From: CAYWQB01 sp964460785
GTDB taxonomy: Bacteria; Chlamydiota; Chlamydiia; Chlamydiales; CAYWQB01
Length of the DNA: 64,000 nucleotides
Assembly: GCA_964460785.1 (NCBI GenBank)
Contig: CAYWQB010000001.1
Location: 620,001-684,000 of the forward strand
Direction: 5' to 3'
Below are positions 1 through 11,162 of the stretch, piece by piece. The notes under the pieces were generated by a model. The model searched no databases and was not told the origin of the DNA. It saw only the letters and a program-made list of their open reading frames with translations. The translations under genes were made by a program, and so were the position numbers. How positions within the stretch are numbered: position 1 is the first letter of the stretch; every line of letters starts with the position of its first letter.

Positions 1-3000
1 CTGGACTCCCTTCTCTACATCCTCTCCTGTCTGAATGAGCTGAGAGCCAACGGCATACTGTGCTGAAGCTAGACCTCCATCAGCTGCCATTTTCAGATAG
101 AAAAGAGCTTGGAGGTCACTTTGTTCAACCCCTTCTCCATATAGATATGCTTGTCCTAGCCATTCTTGGGCATGTACATTGCCATGATAAGCTGCTTGCC
201 TGAAGTAACGGTAGGCTCGCTTGCGCTCATTCTCCCCCGCATCTCTCTCCATATATAGAGACGCTAAGTAGTACATACTTTTTGGCTTTAAGACATCTCT
301 AGCCTGCTCCAAATGCTGGAAACTTTTAGCTCGGTCCTCTTCTACGAGCCGCCCTTCATAAAACATCTCCCCGAGAAGGCGGTGCGCTTGAGGGTGTCCT
401 CCTCTTGCTGCTAACCCAAGGTAGGTCAGAGCATCCTCTTGCTCAATTTCATCTCCCCAATGACCAAGGTAATACATGCCAAGTAAGAGCTGGATTTGTG
501 TATGCCCTTGGTCTGCTAGCTGGCGCATAAAGCGAAGAGCTTCATGTTTTTTACCTCCAGCCCATGCTTGTTGGGCCAAAATATTCAGCGCATACGCATT
601 GCCTTGCTCTGCAGCTTTTTGGTAGTACTTTTGAGCCACTTTATCCTTACCAAGCTCATCATAAAGCTGACCTAAAAGAGCCCATGTACTTGGCTGGTGG
701 TTTTGGCTCTCTTCTAGCAACTTCACCGCTTTAGGCAGATTTTTTAAGGATTCTTCCGTACCGAGTAGAATTCCTAAATGCAACTTCGCTTTTTTACTTC
801 CCTTTTCTAGAGCTTCCTGAAAATAAAACATGGCTTGCTCGGCATCTTTTGCCACGCCCAAGCCCTGCTTATACATCAAGCCAAGTTGAAGTAGAGCTCT
901 TGCATGCCCACTACTTGCTGCTTGTCGTAGATAATCAGCAGCCACTTCATTATCTGCAGGAGCCCCTACACCACGTAGGTAAAACTGTGCTGCTCGATAG
1001 GAGGCTTCTGCATCCCCCTCCTTTGCGGCCAAACGATAAAGCTGAAGAGACCTAGAATACTGCTTTTGCTCATAGAAAAACCCAGCAGAGGAGAAGTAAG
1101 CTTCTTCGACTGAGCGGTCTATTGCAATTAAGTAATTTTCAGATGCTTTTTGAAAGTCTCCTCTCTGATGATAGATCTTGGCAAGGTCGACAAAAGCAAG
1201 ACTGAACCCTTCTTCTGCACTACGGTAAAACAAGCTGATAGCCTCTTGTTCATCCTGCTCTACCCCACGCCCTTCTAAATAGGCATGAGCAAGAGCATAA
1301 GATGCAGATCCTAACCCTACTTCTAGTCCTTTTTTATACAGAGTGATTTCCAGCTCTACATCACCAATTGACCTAGCATGAGCAATCATATAATCGAGAG
1401 CTTCAAGCTCTCCATTTCTTGCAGCCTTTTCCATATAGCCAAGAGCTTGTGACTCTTCTCCTGTGGCAAGGTAAATATCAGCCATTGCCATATAGGTGCG
1501 ACTGTCTCCCACTTTTGCCAAAGGCTCGAGATACTCGCGAGCTTCTTCAAAAGCTCTTTTCTGGAAATAAGTCATACCCAAGTGATACTGGGCCTGATGA
1601 TTTTCCTGACTTGCAGATAACTCTAAGTAATGAATAGCAAGCTCTTCATTCCAAGGGACTCCTTCTCCCTTTAGATAACGCAAACCGATCATCAGCTGTG
1701 CCTGAGAGCTTCCTCCATCCGCTGCAATACGGTAAAAATAGGCAGCTTTCTCTACATTTGTACGAACGCCAAGCCCTTCCCCATAAATTTTTGCTGCTTG
1801 CAAGGCACTCTTTACATCCTCTTGCTCAGCAAGCATGTTATAATAGTGTAGAGCACGCTTGTACTCTCCACGAGAAAAATAGAGTTGAGCAAGAGGCTTA
1901 TAGCTTTCTACAATCTTTGCTTTTGCAGCTTTTTCTAGATGAGCCTCTGACTCTTCATACTGCTTCAAGTTGTAATGTGCATGGCCTATGTAGTAACTTG
2001 CGGTTGGAATTCCATTTTTTTCAGCATACTTCAAGTAGCGTATAGCTTTATGCAGATCTTTTGTGACGCCTTCTCCTTTGTAAAGGAGGATTCCTACCAT
2101 ATATGTAGCATAAACATTCCCCTGCTCAGAAGCCATCAGGTAATAGCGCGCAGCTTCTTGTGGCTGCTGATTCTCTAAATAATAATCGCCTAGTGCCCTT
2201 TGCGCAAAAACAATGCCTCCCTTTGCTGCAAGGTCATAATACCTCAATGAGCGATCCGGCTCACCCAACTGCTTGAAAACTTCCCCAACATATAAACTCA
2301 CCCAAGGATTGCTTTCTTCTGCTAAGAAAAGATGCTTCATCGCGCGACGGAGATTTTTTTCGACACCAAACCCTCGCAGGTAATGATAGCCTAGATAAAG
2401 GTGAGCTTGTTTATCACCTCGAGCTGCAAGCCCCATCAGATAAGGGATTGCTTCTTGGTAACGTTTTGCCTGCATATAGTAGTTGACAAGGTAACGCTGA
2501 GCTTTTGTGAACCCTTTGTTTGCTGCTTGCTCAAAGAAGTATAAAGAGCTAGCCTCCTGCTCTGCTTGCATGAAGAGTTTTGCTAAAAGATAAGTTGCTT
2601 CCGCTCTCCCTTCTCGATGAGCAGCCATGAGTAGTGTATGAGCCTTTTTTAAGCTTTTTTCAACACCATAGCCGTATAAATAACTACGTCCAAGTTGCAC
2701 AATCGAAGAAAGAGATTTACGCTGGCTCCCTACCTGGTAAAAAGGGATAGCTTGTAGGTAAGCTTTTTTTACAAAGTAAATATTACCGACTTCTGTGGGT
2801 GCTTCAGGGTGTCCTTGGTTGATCGCTACTTCATACCAATGAATAGCCTCTTTTAAAGAGGTTTTTTTCACAACCTGCCCCAGGTAGTAAGAAGCTTCTC
2901 CACTTCCAGACCTAGAGGCTTGCTTTAGATAATCGATCGCCTTTGGCTCATCTTTGACAACTACTTTTCCTTCTGCATACAAGCGCCCTAAGTCATAGCA

Positions 3001-6000
3001 TGCCTTGATATGCTTCTGCTCGGCTGCTAGCTTTAGGTATTCTACCCCTTGGGCAACAGAACGCTTATTTAAGTAGATTGAGCCAATTTTATAAAAAGCC
3101 TCTGGGAACCCCTTTTCGCCAGCTTTTTCTAACCATTGAATAGCTTTCTGCTCATTCCCTTGCTCAGCAAAAGCCAGGCCTAATTCCAAAAGAGCTTCTT
3201 GGCTTCCTTGCTCAACTGCCTGCTGAAGAAGGTCTACGGCCTTGCCTATATCCTTATCAAGGTTATTGCCTTGCATTACATCTTTTGCGAGAAGCAAGAG
3301 AGCTTCTGCATTCTTTTGCATGGCAGCTTGCTTTAAATAGCCAACAGCGACTTCTTGATCTTTAGGAACACCTTGTCCTTCGCTATATAAGCGAGAAAGA
3401 ACCAGTTTTGAATGAACATCTCCTTGATCTGCTGCAAGCTTGTAGTAATTTGCCGCAAGCTCAAGATCATAGTCTTCACTACTTGACGAAGCATAATGGT
3501 CTCCAAGCATACGCTGCGCTAGCATATTCCCTTGACCGACAGCCTTTTCTAAGTAATGCACGCGCTTTTCATTATTTCCCAGCTTCCCATAAAGGTTTGC
3601 TAGAGGCATATAAACATGCTCCCCTAGCTTTTCTACGCGTGTGTAGTAACGAATTGCTTGAGAATACTCTTCCATCTGCTCATAAAGCTCACCGAGTAAA
3701 AGACCCGCTGGTGCTTGTCCTGCATCTAAAGCTTTATCTAGATATTGGAGGGCTAGTTCTCGAGTATCCTCCGAAGAGCTCTCCTGCAGATAAAATGCCC
3801 CTAAGCGATAGGTAGCCTCTGGGTCTTCATACTTCGAGATAAGCTCCTGCCAGTATTCTACAGCAGCAATATCTTCTCCTAGTCCATGATAATAACGCCC
3901 AAGGTGACGCAAAGCATCTGGGCTATAAAGGCTAGCCGCCTGCTTCATCAAGCGAACAAAGCTTTTGGAATCGCCTAGCTCTCTATGGACCAAAGCCAAA
4001 CTTTCTATTGTTTCTACTGAGGAGCTGTTTTCAATGGCCTCTAAATAGCGTTTTGCAAGCACAAGATCTTGCTCTAGCTTATCTCCTTGCAAGTATAAAA
4101 CACCTAAACGCAGCTTTGCTTCATCTGAGCCTAAAGAGGCTGCTTTGACAAAAAAGCGCTCTGCTTTGGAATAAAAAGCATGGGCATAAAAGTAGTCTGC
4201 TAAGAAGAGAGTGGCTTCAATGTTACCAATGGAGGAGGCTGCAGAATAATAAGGCAGAGCCGCCTCGGTATCACCAGATTGCGCATAGTATGCTCCAAGC
4301 GCTAGAGATGCATATTTATTCCCTTGTAAGTGAATGACCCGCAGTAAGCTTTCCCCTTCAGTTCGTTCCAGAGCATCTTTGCTCATAAGAAGCAGCTTTC
4401 CAACTTCTAGCTGAGCTTCTTCATCTCCTTCTGCGACCAAGGGAGAAAGAATAGTTAATGCTTGGTCATAAACATTGTTTTCTAGGTAATGCATGCCTAG
4501 TATCTTCCGAGCTTGCAGTCCACCTGAAAGCATCGCCTCTTGCAAGCATAGAACAGCCTGGTCTGTACGACCTGTTGAAAAAAGCAATTCTGCCAATTTC
4601 ACTGATGCAGGTTCATAGGCCTGGCTATGAGCCTGTTGCAATTCCTCAACTGCTTGAGAGATATCTCCAGCTTTCACATATAGATTGGCAACTACGACAG
4701 ATCTCTCAAGGGAGAAGTCTAAAGCTTGTAACCGACGGAAGTACTCTAGGCTTGATGTGTACTCGCCATGGATACGGTAGTAATTTGCCAGAAAGGCAAG
4801 AGACTGTAAGCGATTACGGTCTGCTGCATGAGCAAAGTAGCCAAGCCCCCGCTCTACCTCCCCTCTTTTAAAGTAGATTCTTCCTAACAGCTCATAAATG
4901 GAGCCATTATCAACTTCTTCAGCTGCATGTAAAATTGTTAATGCTTTGTCTATGTCTACTTCGACACCTAAGCCATTCAAATACATTAAGGCTAGCTTGT
5001 AACAAGCTTCAGGGAATAGTTTTGCTGATGCAGGCTCTAAATAAAAAGCCGCTTTACTATAGTTTTTCTCTTTATATGCCAAACTTCCCATACGCAGCTG
5101 TGCTTCCGGTACAGACCGGTCTGCAGCTTTTGCATAGTAGTAGTAGGCTGACTCCTCCTGCCGCTCCTTCTCATATAAATGTCCTAGTAAGTAAGCAGCA
5201 GGTCCATGCCCTCTAGACTCTGCTGAGGAAAGGTAAAGAAAGGCTTTTTCTGCATTTGCTTCTACTCCTCCTACGCCCTCTGCATAAAGTCGACCGGCTT
5301 GATATTGCGCATAGAGGTTGCCTTTTTTAGCTGCTCTTTCTAGAAAATAGAGAGCTGCTTTTGGTTTTCCATTATAAAGGTAGTGCTTAGAAAGAAAGAT
5401 TTCTGCTTGTATTTCCCCTGCTTGTGCTGCTTTTGTGAAATACTCCAATGCTTGTTGCTGATCACCTTTTGCTTGGTATAAGGTGGCGATCCATAGAAGG
5501 GCTCGGCTATTTTCATGTTGAGCATATGAAAAATGAAAAAGAGCGTTCTCGATATCTTTTTCTCCAAGCTCCCCCTTAGCATAGAGCACTCCTAAATAAT
5601 AGTGAGACCAAGTGTCCCCTTGCTCAATAGCTAAGTTGAAGTAGTCTGCAGCAGCTTTAAACTCCCCTTTAGATGTATAAAATCTTCCAAGAAATTTTAA
5701 TGCATTGAGTTCCCCTGCTGCTGCTGCCTTTTGGAAATAGGGAATAGCTTCTTCATAGATGCCTTTTTTCAAGTTGATGTGCCCAAGCTGCATATATGCA
5801 AGGCTTTTGCCAGCCTTAGCAGCTTGCTCATAAAAGGCTACAGCTTTTTCGAGGTTTACCTCTCCCAACTTCCCTTTATGGTAGAGCTGCCCGAGTATAT
5901 AAAGGGCTTCGCGCTTTTGCTTGTTGGCCAGTTGCTCGAGGAGAGGCAGTGCTTCTTTATATTGCTGCTTATTTAAGTAGTCGTTTGCTAGGTGCTCTTG

Positions 6001-9000
6001 TGCTTCTTCAAGTCCTTCATCTGCAGCAAGGTGAAAGTAGTGCAAGGCAGCCTGTGAATCACTTTGTTGGTAATATTGCCCTAACCGGAAAGCTGCACGA
6101 CTTTCTCTTTGCTGCCAAGCTCTTTGCAAATAAACAATGGCTTGTTTCTCATCGATCTCTCCAGCTGTGCCATCTAAAAGGATTTTCCCTATCCGATAGC
6201 TAGAAAGACCGTCACCTCGTTCAGAAGCCCTAAAAAGATAAGCAAGAGATTTTTGAATCTCCCCATTTCTATAATAATAGTCACCGAGAACTTGATGTGC
6301 TTTCAATGCTCCATTTTCTGAAGCTTTTTGATAAAAAGGAAGGGCATGAACCCAGTCATCTTTTTGCTGATAAATGGTTGCTATCGGTAGTGCAGAAGAC
6401 TCTTCCCCTTGGTCAAAAGCAAGCAAGTAGTACTTTAAAGACTGGATTAGGTCCTGAGAGACTTTTTCACCTTCAAGGTACATTTTTCCTAAGGCCATTA
6501 GAGCTTCAGGGTCTTTACGATCTGCAAGAAGTTGTAGTGTTTCAACTTCTTTCTTACTTTTTCCTAAAACACTATAGCAAGCTGCAAGTGGTAAAGCTGC
6601 ATTATAATCTTCGGAAAGCAGTGATTGCCGTAGGAAAGAGACGGCTTCAGTGAAATTCCCATGTTGGTAAGCATAAATCCCTAGATAATATGAAGCTGAT
6701 GGATTGCCATCACTTTGCGCTTCTTTGAATAGGCTTTTAAATTGTTCTGCATCGAGCAGTCGCTGCTCAGGATACTGAAGAACAAGCTCTCCTAACATAT
6801 TCTGTGCGGAATAGTTATTTTGATCTGCAGCTACTAGCAAGTGATCCACTGCATGAGAAAGACTTTGTGTACACCCTCTCCCCTCAAGATAGAGCTTGGC
6901 TAACTCAACATCCGCATCTGTACTACCTAAGCTACTTGCTGTTTTAAAGTAGGCAAATGCTTGTTCATCATTGGAAGGGATCTCTCCAGAGCCAAGGTAG
7001 ACATGGCCTAGCAGAGTAAAAGCGACTTTATCTTGATTTTTTGAAGCTTGCAGAAGGTATGGAAGAGCGGCTTTATATTCTTTTCTTTCCACATAAAATG
7101 TATAAAGCTTCGGCAACGCCTCCAAGCGCCCTTTCTGCAATGCTTGCTTATAGTAGTCTACACCCTCTAAAAGCTCTTCATCACTCACTCCAGGACTTGA
7201 TAGCAGCAGGCTCCCAAGATGAAGTAAAGCTTCTGCATGCCCTTTCTTAGCCGCTCGACGCAAAAAAGGAAGAGCTTTTTGCTTTTCTCCTACCTTAGCA
7301 TAATGAGCTCCAAGACGTGCATTCGCATGTATACTTTTATTTGAAGCAAGCCCCTCCCAAAGAGAGAGAGCCTGCTCTACAGATCCTAACTCGTAGTATA
7401 GTTCTGCTAAGTCTTCAGCAGCTTGCTGTCCTCCTCCCATTTGGCGCGCTTGCTCTAAATAGTTCACGGCTTTCTTTACATCTGTATACCCCAGCTTACT
7501 TGACTGGTAAATCATGGCTAGCTGATGACAGGCCTCGATATCTCCAGCATCAGCAGCTTGCTGAAAGTAGTGAATGGCCTTTTCAACATTTTTAGGAACA
7601 CCCACTCCCTTCATGTAAAGCTTAGCAGTATACAGCTGAGCTTTTGGAAGACCTGCATGAGCGGCTCTAGAAAAGTAGCTAGCGCTCATTTCCATGTCTT
7701 TTGCTACTCCACGACCACTATAATAGCGCATTCCAACTTCAAATAGCGCATCCGGATCTCCATTCTCTGCTAACCGATCCAGATAAAACAGCTCATGAGA
7801 GGGTTGTCCTGCCTCATGATAAAACTGGACTAAGTAGCGTAGGGCTGGTAGATGCCCTTCATCGGCTGCTAAAGAAATATACTGAATTGCTTGATCTGGA
7901 TTACCTAGAGCATGATAAGCCATTCCTAAAGGGTAGGCTGCATCAACAACTCCACTTTTATATGCATGCGATAAGTAGTTAAGAGCTTTTGTATAGTCCT
8001 GCGCTACTCCCTTACCCTCAAAGTAGGCCATGCCTATTGGAAAAGTGACCCTTTCACTTCCAGCCTTCTCTGCTGATAAAAAGTATTCTAAGGAAAGAGC
8101 TAAGTCTTGCTCAATCAAGGCTCCTTCCAGATAAAGAAATCCTAACTTCTCTTTTGCCTTAACATGACCTCTTTCTGCAGCGATTTTAAAGTTCTCAACG
8201 GCTTGAGAAGGAGAAAATAGAGAGGACTCAACCTTTGCTAAGCTTTCTCCTAAAATATAGGCTGCTTCTGCACTCCCTTCCTGAATTGCAACTTCTAAAT
8301 GGTGCTGTCCTTCTTCCAAGAACTCATTTTGTATATACAAGCTGCCCAGAAGAACTCGTGCGGATACGTGCCCTCCCTCTGCAGCCTGTTGCAAATACTG
8401 GATTGATTTTTCAGGACTTGCTTTGGAGTTATTTGGGTCAAGATTTAAAAGACCAAGTTGGTAGCCAGCACGGGCATAACCCAAGCTCAAGGACTCTTGC
8501 AGTAAGGATTCTGCTTTACCATAATGTTTTTCAACACCCTTTCCATCTGCATAAAGCTTACCTAAATAAAAGAGAGATTCGTCACTCCTTTCAAACTCCA
8601 CAGCTTGCTTGAGTAGTTGCGCAGCTTCTTCCGCTCTACCTTCTAGATCAACAAGCAGGTAAAGCTTTGCCAAAGGAAGTAGAGCTTGCTGTAGCTCATA
8701 GCGTCTAGCTTGCTCATAGTAGTAAATAGCTTGCTTTGGATCCTTGGACTCATAGAATTTTGCAAGCTGCAAGTAGCTTAGAGGGTAATCTAGGTCTGCC
8801 GCTTGCTGGAGAAGAATAACACCTGTCTCTTCTTCATGCCGTTCCAAAAAGTGCACACCATATAGATACAGAGCTTCTGGGTTCCCTTCTTGTACTAACT
8901 CCTGCAGAGCAGTCTGAATAGACCCGAGGTCATGCTCTACACCGTTGTAAATAATTAGGCGAGCGGCTCCCAACACCCCCTCAGGGTGATCTTGTGCAAT

Positions 9001-11019
9001 ACCTTTTGAATAAAGAGTAAATGCTTTTTCAAAATCTTGAGGAACCCCCTCTCCAGACTCATACATTTTAGCTAGTAAAATGTATGCCGAGACAAACTCT
9101 TGCTCAACAGCTTGTTTTAAAAAGAAAGCAGCTTGCTTTGGAGCTCTTGTCACTCCCTCTCCATGTAGGTAAAGCATGCCCAAAAAGAACTGGGCTTCAG
9201 GATCATGAGCTTCTGCAGCCTTTTGAAAAAAAGAAAATGCCTGGGTATAGCTTTGGAACCCCCCAATACCCTCCAAGTACATCTTTCCTAGATTCACTTG
9301 GGCTCTTGCATTTCCTCTTAAAGAGGCCTCTGCGAACCACTTTTTTGCCGTATCATAATCTTGAGAAACTCCCATGCCAGAAAGGTAAAGGTCTCCCAAA
9401 GCATTTTGAGCCTCATGCATCCCTTTTAATGCTGCACTTTCTAAGTAAAAGGCTGCAGATTCATAATCTCTTGCCCCTCCAATTCCTAAGGCAAGAGCTT
9501 GGCCATAGTGGTATTGAGCTTTCGCTTCTCCTCTTTCTGCAGCAACCTGCAATAAGTCTCGCCCTTTTTCATAGTTAACTTCTACTCCAACTCCTTGAAT
9601 GTAGAACATCCCAAGAAGAGTGTACGCTTCATCTAAATCATGATAAATCGCTTTCTCTACCCAGTAAAAGGCCTGATTATTATCTTTATCAACATGCTCA
9701 CCTTCATAATAAGCCTTCGCTAAAAGCAGTTGAGCAAAAGGATTTTCTCCTGAGGCTGAAAGAGTCAGCAACTCCAGCCCCTGTGCTACATCTTGGCGAA
9801 CCCCTTCTCCATACAGATGCATACGCCCTAAATACCAGAGAGCCTCTTTTTCACCGCTTTCATAAGCGCGAGTAAAAGCCTCAAATGCACGTGTCGGGCT
9901 ACTCTCTACCCCAGCCCCTTCTACATAACATTTACCAAGCCAGTAGAACCCCTGAGCATTCCCTTGACTTGCGGCAAGCTGAAAAAGGCGAAAGGCCTCT
10001 TTAGAATCAGCCTGCTCTACCCCTTTACCAGAATAGTAAGCCACACCTAGCCCTACCTGCCCAAGAGGATAGTCCATCCGAGCTGCAGACCGGTAATAAG
10101 CAACAGCTAAAGAGTAATCTACTTTCTCTCCCACTCCTTGGAAGTACATATCGCCCAAGCGAACACTTGCATAAGCACTTCCTTGCTCTGCAGCTTTTTT
10201 CCATAAGGAGAGAGCTTCTGCATAATCTCTCTGTACAAATTCTCCTTGAAAATAAACTGCCCCAAGCTGTTCTTGAGCTGCAATAACTCCCTTGTGGGCA
10301 GCTTCTTGCAAGTATTCAACACCTCGCTCTGCTTGGTCAAATCCCCATGTACCTCGTATATAGTGAATCCCCATCCAATATTGAGCTTCACTAGATTGCT
10401 TCTCTGCTGCTATTGAAAAATACTCTTTGGCCTTATCCAGGTCTCCCTGTTCTTGATCATAATACTGCCCTAACCAAACAAGAGCTTCTAAATTTCCCTC
10501 AGCAGCTGCTCGTTCATAAAAACGGGCAGCAACCTGATCATCACGCTCTAGCTGCTCTGGCTCCTTAAAAAGATGTGCTAAGCGTAAGTTTGCTTCTGAA
10601 ACCCCTTTATCTGCAGCTCTCTCATAAAAACTAGCAGCCTTTTGAAGGTTTCTTGAAACCCCTTTTCCATCCCTTAGCAGATCTCCATAAAGCAATAAAG
10701 CATCTGGATGCCCCTGCGTGGCAGCTAAGTGGATAAACATCGAAGCTTTTTCTAAGTCCCTGTTTACTCCTTTCCCCTCTAGATAGAGGAGTCCAAGGCG
10801 AAACTGAGCAGGGGCATAGTGGCGATCGGCAGCTTGCTGATAAAACCGTGCAGCTTGCTCCCAATCAGCAGACTCTGCCTGCTCATACCTTAACCCTTGT
10901 TGAAAGGACTCTAACCCGACCTTATCGATCTGTTCTGGGTCACTTAAAATAGGGAAACTCAGCCCTGGACTTAGGGCCAATACAAAAATAGCTTTCCAGT
11001 GAAGTGCCAAGCGACGCAT
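1..11019 (-). CDS. Giant secreted Sel1/TPR-like repeat protein (5' part; 3' end outside window)
   Basis: The frame is open without a stop from the ATG at 11017-11019 to base 1, giving at least 3673 codons, and it continues beyond the window. The N-terminus MRRLALHWKAIFVLALSPG looks like a signal peptide (basic start, hydrophobic core). From about residue 40 onward the protein is a tandem array of roughly 36-residue Sel1 units with the pattern A..(Y/F)..AA..G...A...LG..Y..G.GV..D; spacing suggests on the order of 100 units. Frame was checked at several widely separated places (near 10800, 8250, 5370, 2790 and 1) and always gave Sel1 sequence. An AGGAG lies 8-9 nt before the ATG. Sel1 repeats form alpha-solenoids that bind other proteins. 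Export to the envelope or host is inferred from the signal peptide. No enzymatic domain was noticed. Substrate and partner are unknown. Confidence 0.9.
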   Translation of the reverse strand, partial: MRRLALHWKAIFVLALSPGLSFPILSDPEQIDKVGLESFQQGLRYEQAESADWEQAARFYQQAADRHYAPAQFRLGLLYLEGKGVNRDLEKASMFIHLAATQGHPDALLLYGDLLRDGKGVSRNLQKAASFYERAADKGVSEANLRLAHLFKEPEQLERDDQVAARFYERAAAEGNLEALVWLGQYYDQEQGDLDKAKEYFSIAAEKQSSEAQYWMGIHYIRGTWGFDQAERGVEYLQEAAHKGVIAAQEQLGAVYFQGEFVQRDYAEALSLWKKAAEQGSAYASVRLGDMYFQGVGEKVDYSLAVAYYRSAARMDYPLGQVGLGVAYYSGKGVEQADSKEAFRLFQLAASQGNAQGFYWLGKCYVEGAGVESSPTRAFEAFTRAYESGEKEALWYLGRMHLYGEGVRQDVAQGLELLTLSASGENPFAQLLLAKAYYEGEHVDKDNNQAFYWVEKAIYHDLDEAYTLLGMFYIQGVGVEVNYEKGRDLLQVAAERGEAKAQYHYGQALALGIGGARDYESAAFYLESAALKGMHEAQNALGDLYLSGMGVSQDYDTAKKWFAEASLRGNARAQVNLGKMYLEGIGGFQSYTQAFSFFQKAAEAHDPEAQFFLGMLYLHGEGVTRAPKQAAFFLKQAVEQEFVSAYILLAKMYESGEGVPQDFEKAFTLYSKGIAQDHPEGVLGAARLIIYNGVEHDLGSIQTALQELVQEGNPEALYLYGVHFLERHEEETGVILLQQAADLDYPLSYLQLAKFYESKDPKQAIYYYEQARRYELQQALLPLAKLYLLVDLEGRAEEAAQLLKQAVEFERSDESLFYLGKLYADGKGVEKHYGKAESLLQESLSLGYARAGYQLGLLNLDPNNSKASPEKSIQYLQQAAEGGHVSARVLLGSLYIQNEFLEEGQHHLEVAIQEGSAEAAYILGESLAKVESSLFSPSQAVENFKIAAERGHVKAKEKLGFLYLEGALIEQDLALSLEYFLSAEKAGSERVTFPIGMAYFEGKGVAQDYTKALNYLSHAYKSGVVDAAYPLGMAYHALGNPDQAIQYISLAADEGHLPALRYLVQFYHEAGQPSHELFYLDRLAENGDPDALFEVGMRYYSGRGVAKDMEMSASYFSRAAHAGLPKAQLYTAKLYMKGVGVPKNVEKAIHYFQQAADAGDIEACHQLAMIYQSSKLGYTDVKKAVNYLEQARQMGGGQQAAEDLAELYYELGSVEQALSLWEGLASNKSIHANARLGAHYAKVGEKQKALPFLRRAAKKGHAEALLHLGSLLLSSPGVSDEELLEGVDYYKQALQKGRLEALPKLYTFYVERKEYKAALPYLLQASKNQDKVAFTLLGHVYLGSGEIPSNDEQAFAYFKTASSLGSTDADVELAKLYLEGRGCTQSLSHAVDHLLVAADQNNYSAQNMLGELVLQYPEQRLLDAEQFKSLFKEAQSDGNPSASYYLGIYAYQHGNFTEAVSFLRQSLLSEDYNAALPLAACYSVLGKSKKEVETLQLLADRKDPEALMALGKMYLEGEKVSQDLIQSLKYYLLAFDQGEESSALPIATIYQQKDDWVHALPFYQKASENGALKAHQVLGDYYYRNGEIQKSLAYLFRASERGDGLSSYRIGKILLDGTAGEIDEKQAIVYLQRAWQQRESRAAFRLGQYYQQSDSQAALHYFHLAADEGLEEAQEHLANDYLNKQQYKEALPLLEQLANKQKREALYILGQLYHKGKLGEVNLEKAVAFYEQAAKAGKSLAYMQLGHINLKKGIYEEAIPYFQKAAAAGELNALKFLGRFYTSKGEFKAAADYFNLAIEQGDTWSHYYLGVLYAKGELGEKDIENALFHFSYAQHENSRALLWIATLYQAKGDQQQALEYFTKAAQAGEIQAEIFLSKHYLYNGKPKAALYFLERAAKKGNLYAQYQAGRLYAEGVGGVEANAEKAFLYLSSAESRGHGPAAYLLGHLYEKERQEESAYYYYAKAADRSVPEAQLRMGSLAYKEKNYSKAAFYLEPASAKLFPEACYKLALMYLNGLGVEVDIDKALTILHAAEEVDNGSIYELLGRIYFKRGEVERGLGYFAHAADRNRLQSLAFLANYYRIHGEYTSSLEYFRRLQALDFSLERSVVVANLYVKAGDISQAVEELQQAHSQAYEPASVKLAELLFSTGRTDQAVLCLQEAMLSGGLQARKILGMHYLENNVYDQALTILSPLVAEGDEEAQLEVGKLLLMSKDALERTEGESLLRVIHLQGNKYASLALGAYYAQSGDTEAALPYYSAASSIGNIEATLFLADYFYAHAFYSKAERFFVKAASLGSDEAKLRLGVLYLQGDKLEQDLVLAKRYLEAIENSSSVETIESLALVHRELGDSKSFVRLMKQAASLYSPDALRHLGRYYHGLGEDIAAVEYWQELISKYEDPEATYRLGAFYLQESSSEDTRELALQYLDKALDAGQAPAGLLLGELYEQMEEYSQAIRYYTRVEKLGEHVYMPLANLYGKLGNNEKRVHYLEKAVGQGNMLAQRMLGDHYASSSSEDYDLELAANYYKLAADQGDVHSKLVLSRLYSEGQGVPKDQEVAVGYLKQAAMQKNAEALLLLAKDVMQGNNLDKDIGKAVDLLQQAVEQGSQEALLELGLAFAEQGNEQKAIQWLEKAGEKGFPEAFYKIGSIYLNKRSVAQGVEYLKLAAEQKHIKACYDLGRLYAEGKVVVKDEPKAIDYLKQASRSGSGEASYYLGQVVKKTSLKEAIHWYEVAINQGHPEAPTEVGNIYFVKKAYLQAIPFYQVGSQRKSLSSIVQLGRSYLYGYGVEKSLKKAHTLLMAAHREGRAEATYLLAKLFMQAEQEASSLYFFEQAANKGFTKAQRYLVNYYMQAKRYQEAIPYLMGLAARGDKQAHLYLGYHYLRGFGVEKNLRRAMKHLFLAEESNPWVSLYVGEVFKQLGEPDRSLRYYDLAAKGGIVFAQRALGDYYLENQQPQEAARYYLMASEQGNVYATYMVGILLYKGEGVTKDLHKAIRYLKYAEKNGIPTASYYIGHAHYNLKQYEESEAHLEKAAKAKIVESYKPLAQLYFSRGEYKRALHYYNMLAEQEDVKSALQAAKIYGEGLGVRTNVEKAAYFYRIAADGGSSQAQLMIGLRYLKGEGVPWNEELAIHYLELSASQENHQAQYHLGMTYFQKRAFEEAREYLEPLAKVGDSRTYMAMADIYLATGEESQALGYMEKAARNGELEALDYMIAHARSIGDVELEITLYKKGLEVGLGSASYALAHAYLEGRGVEQDEQEAISLFYRSAEEGFSLAFVDLAKIYHQRGDFQKASENYLIAIDRSVEEAYFSSAGFFYEQKQYSRSLQLYRLAAKEGDAEASYRAAQFYLRGVGAPADNEVAADYLRQAASSGHARALLQLGLMYKQGLGVAKDAEQAMFYFQEALEKGSKKAKLHLGILLGTEESLKNLPKAVKLLEESQNHQPSTWALLGQLYDELGKDKVAQKYYQKAAEQGNAYALNILAQQAWAGGKKHEALRFMRQLADQGHTQIQLLLGMYYLGHWGDEIEQEDALTYLGLAARGGHPQAHRLLGEMFYEGRLVEEDRAKSFQHLEQARDVLKPKSMYYLASLYMERDAGENERKRAYRYFRQAAYHGNVHAQEWLGQAYLYGEGVEQSDLQALFYLKMAADGGLASAQYAVGSQLIQTGEDVEKGVQ

Positions 11020-11162
11020 GGGCGCGGCTCCTAAAGTTCTAATCTCTCTCTGCCCCATTGTTCTGACAGAGATGCTTAAACTCAAGAAGTTCTTTACTAA
11101 AAACTATCTGCCCATACTTTGATAAAAAAGTTATTAAAGCGATCTGCGAAAAATAGACTCTA

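Noticed and set aside
849..9578. Many plus-strand reading frames of 60-165 codons across the giant Sel1 gene
   Set aside because: They are antisense to the Sel1 frame, have no ribosome sites or family similarity and arise from its repetitive codon use.
1..11019. Regular 108-nt periodicity resembling a CRISPR or minisatellite array
   Set aside because: The repetition follows 36-residue protein units with diverged DNA; there are no identical direct repeats with spacers.
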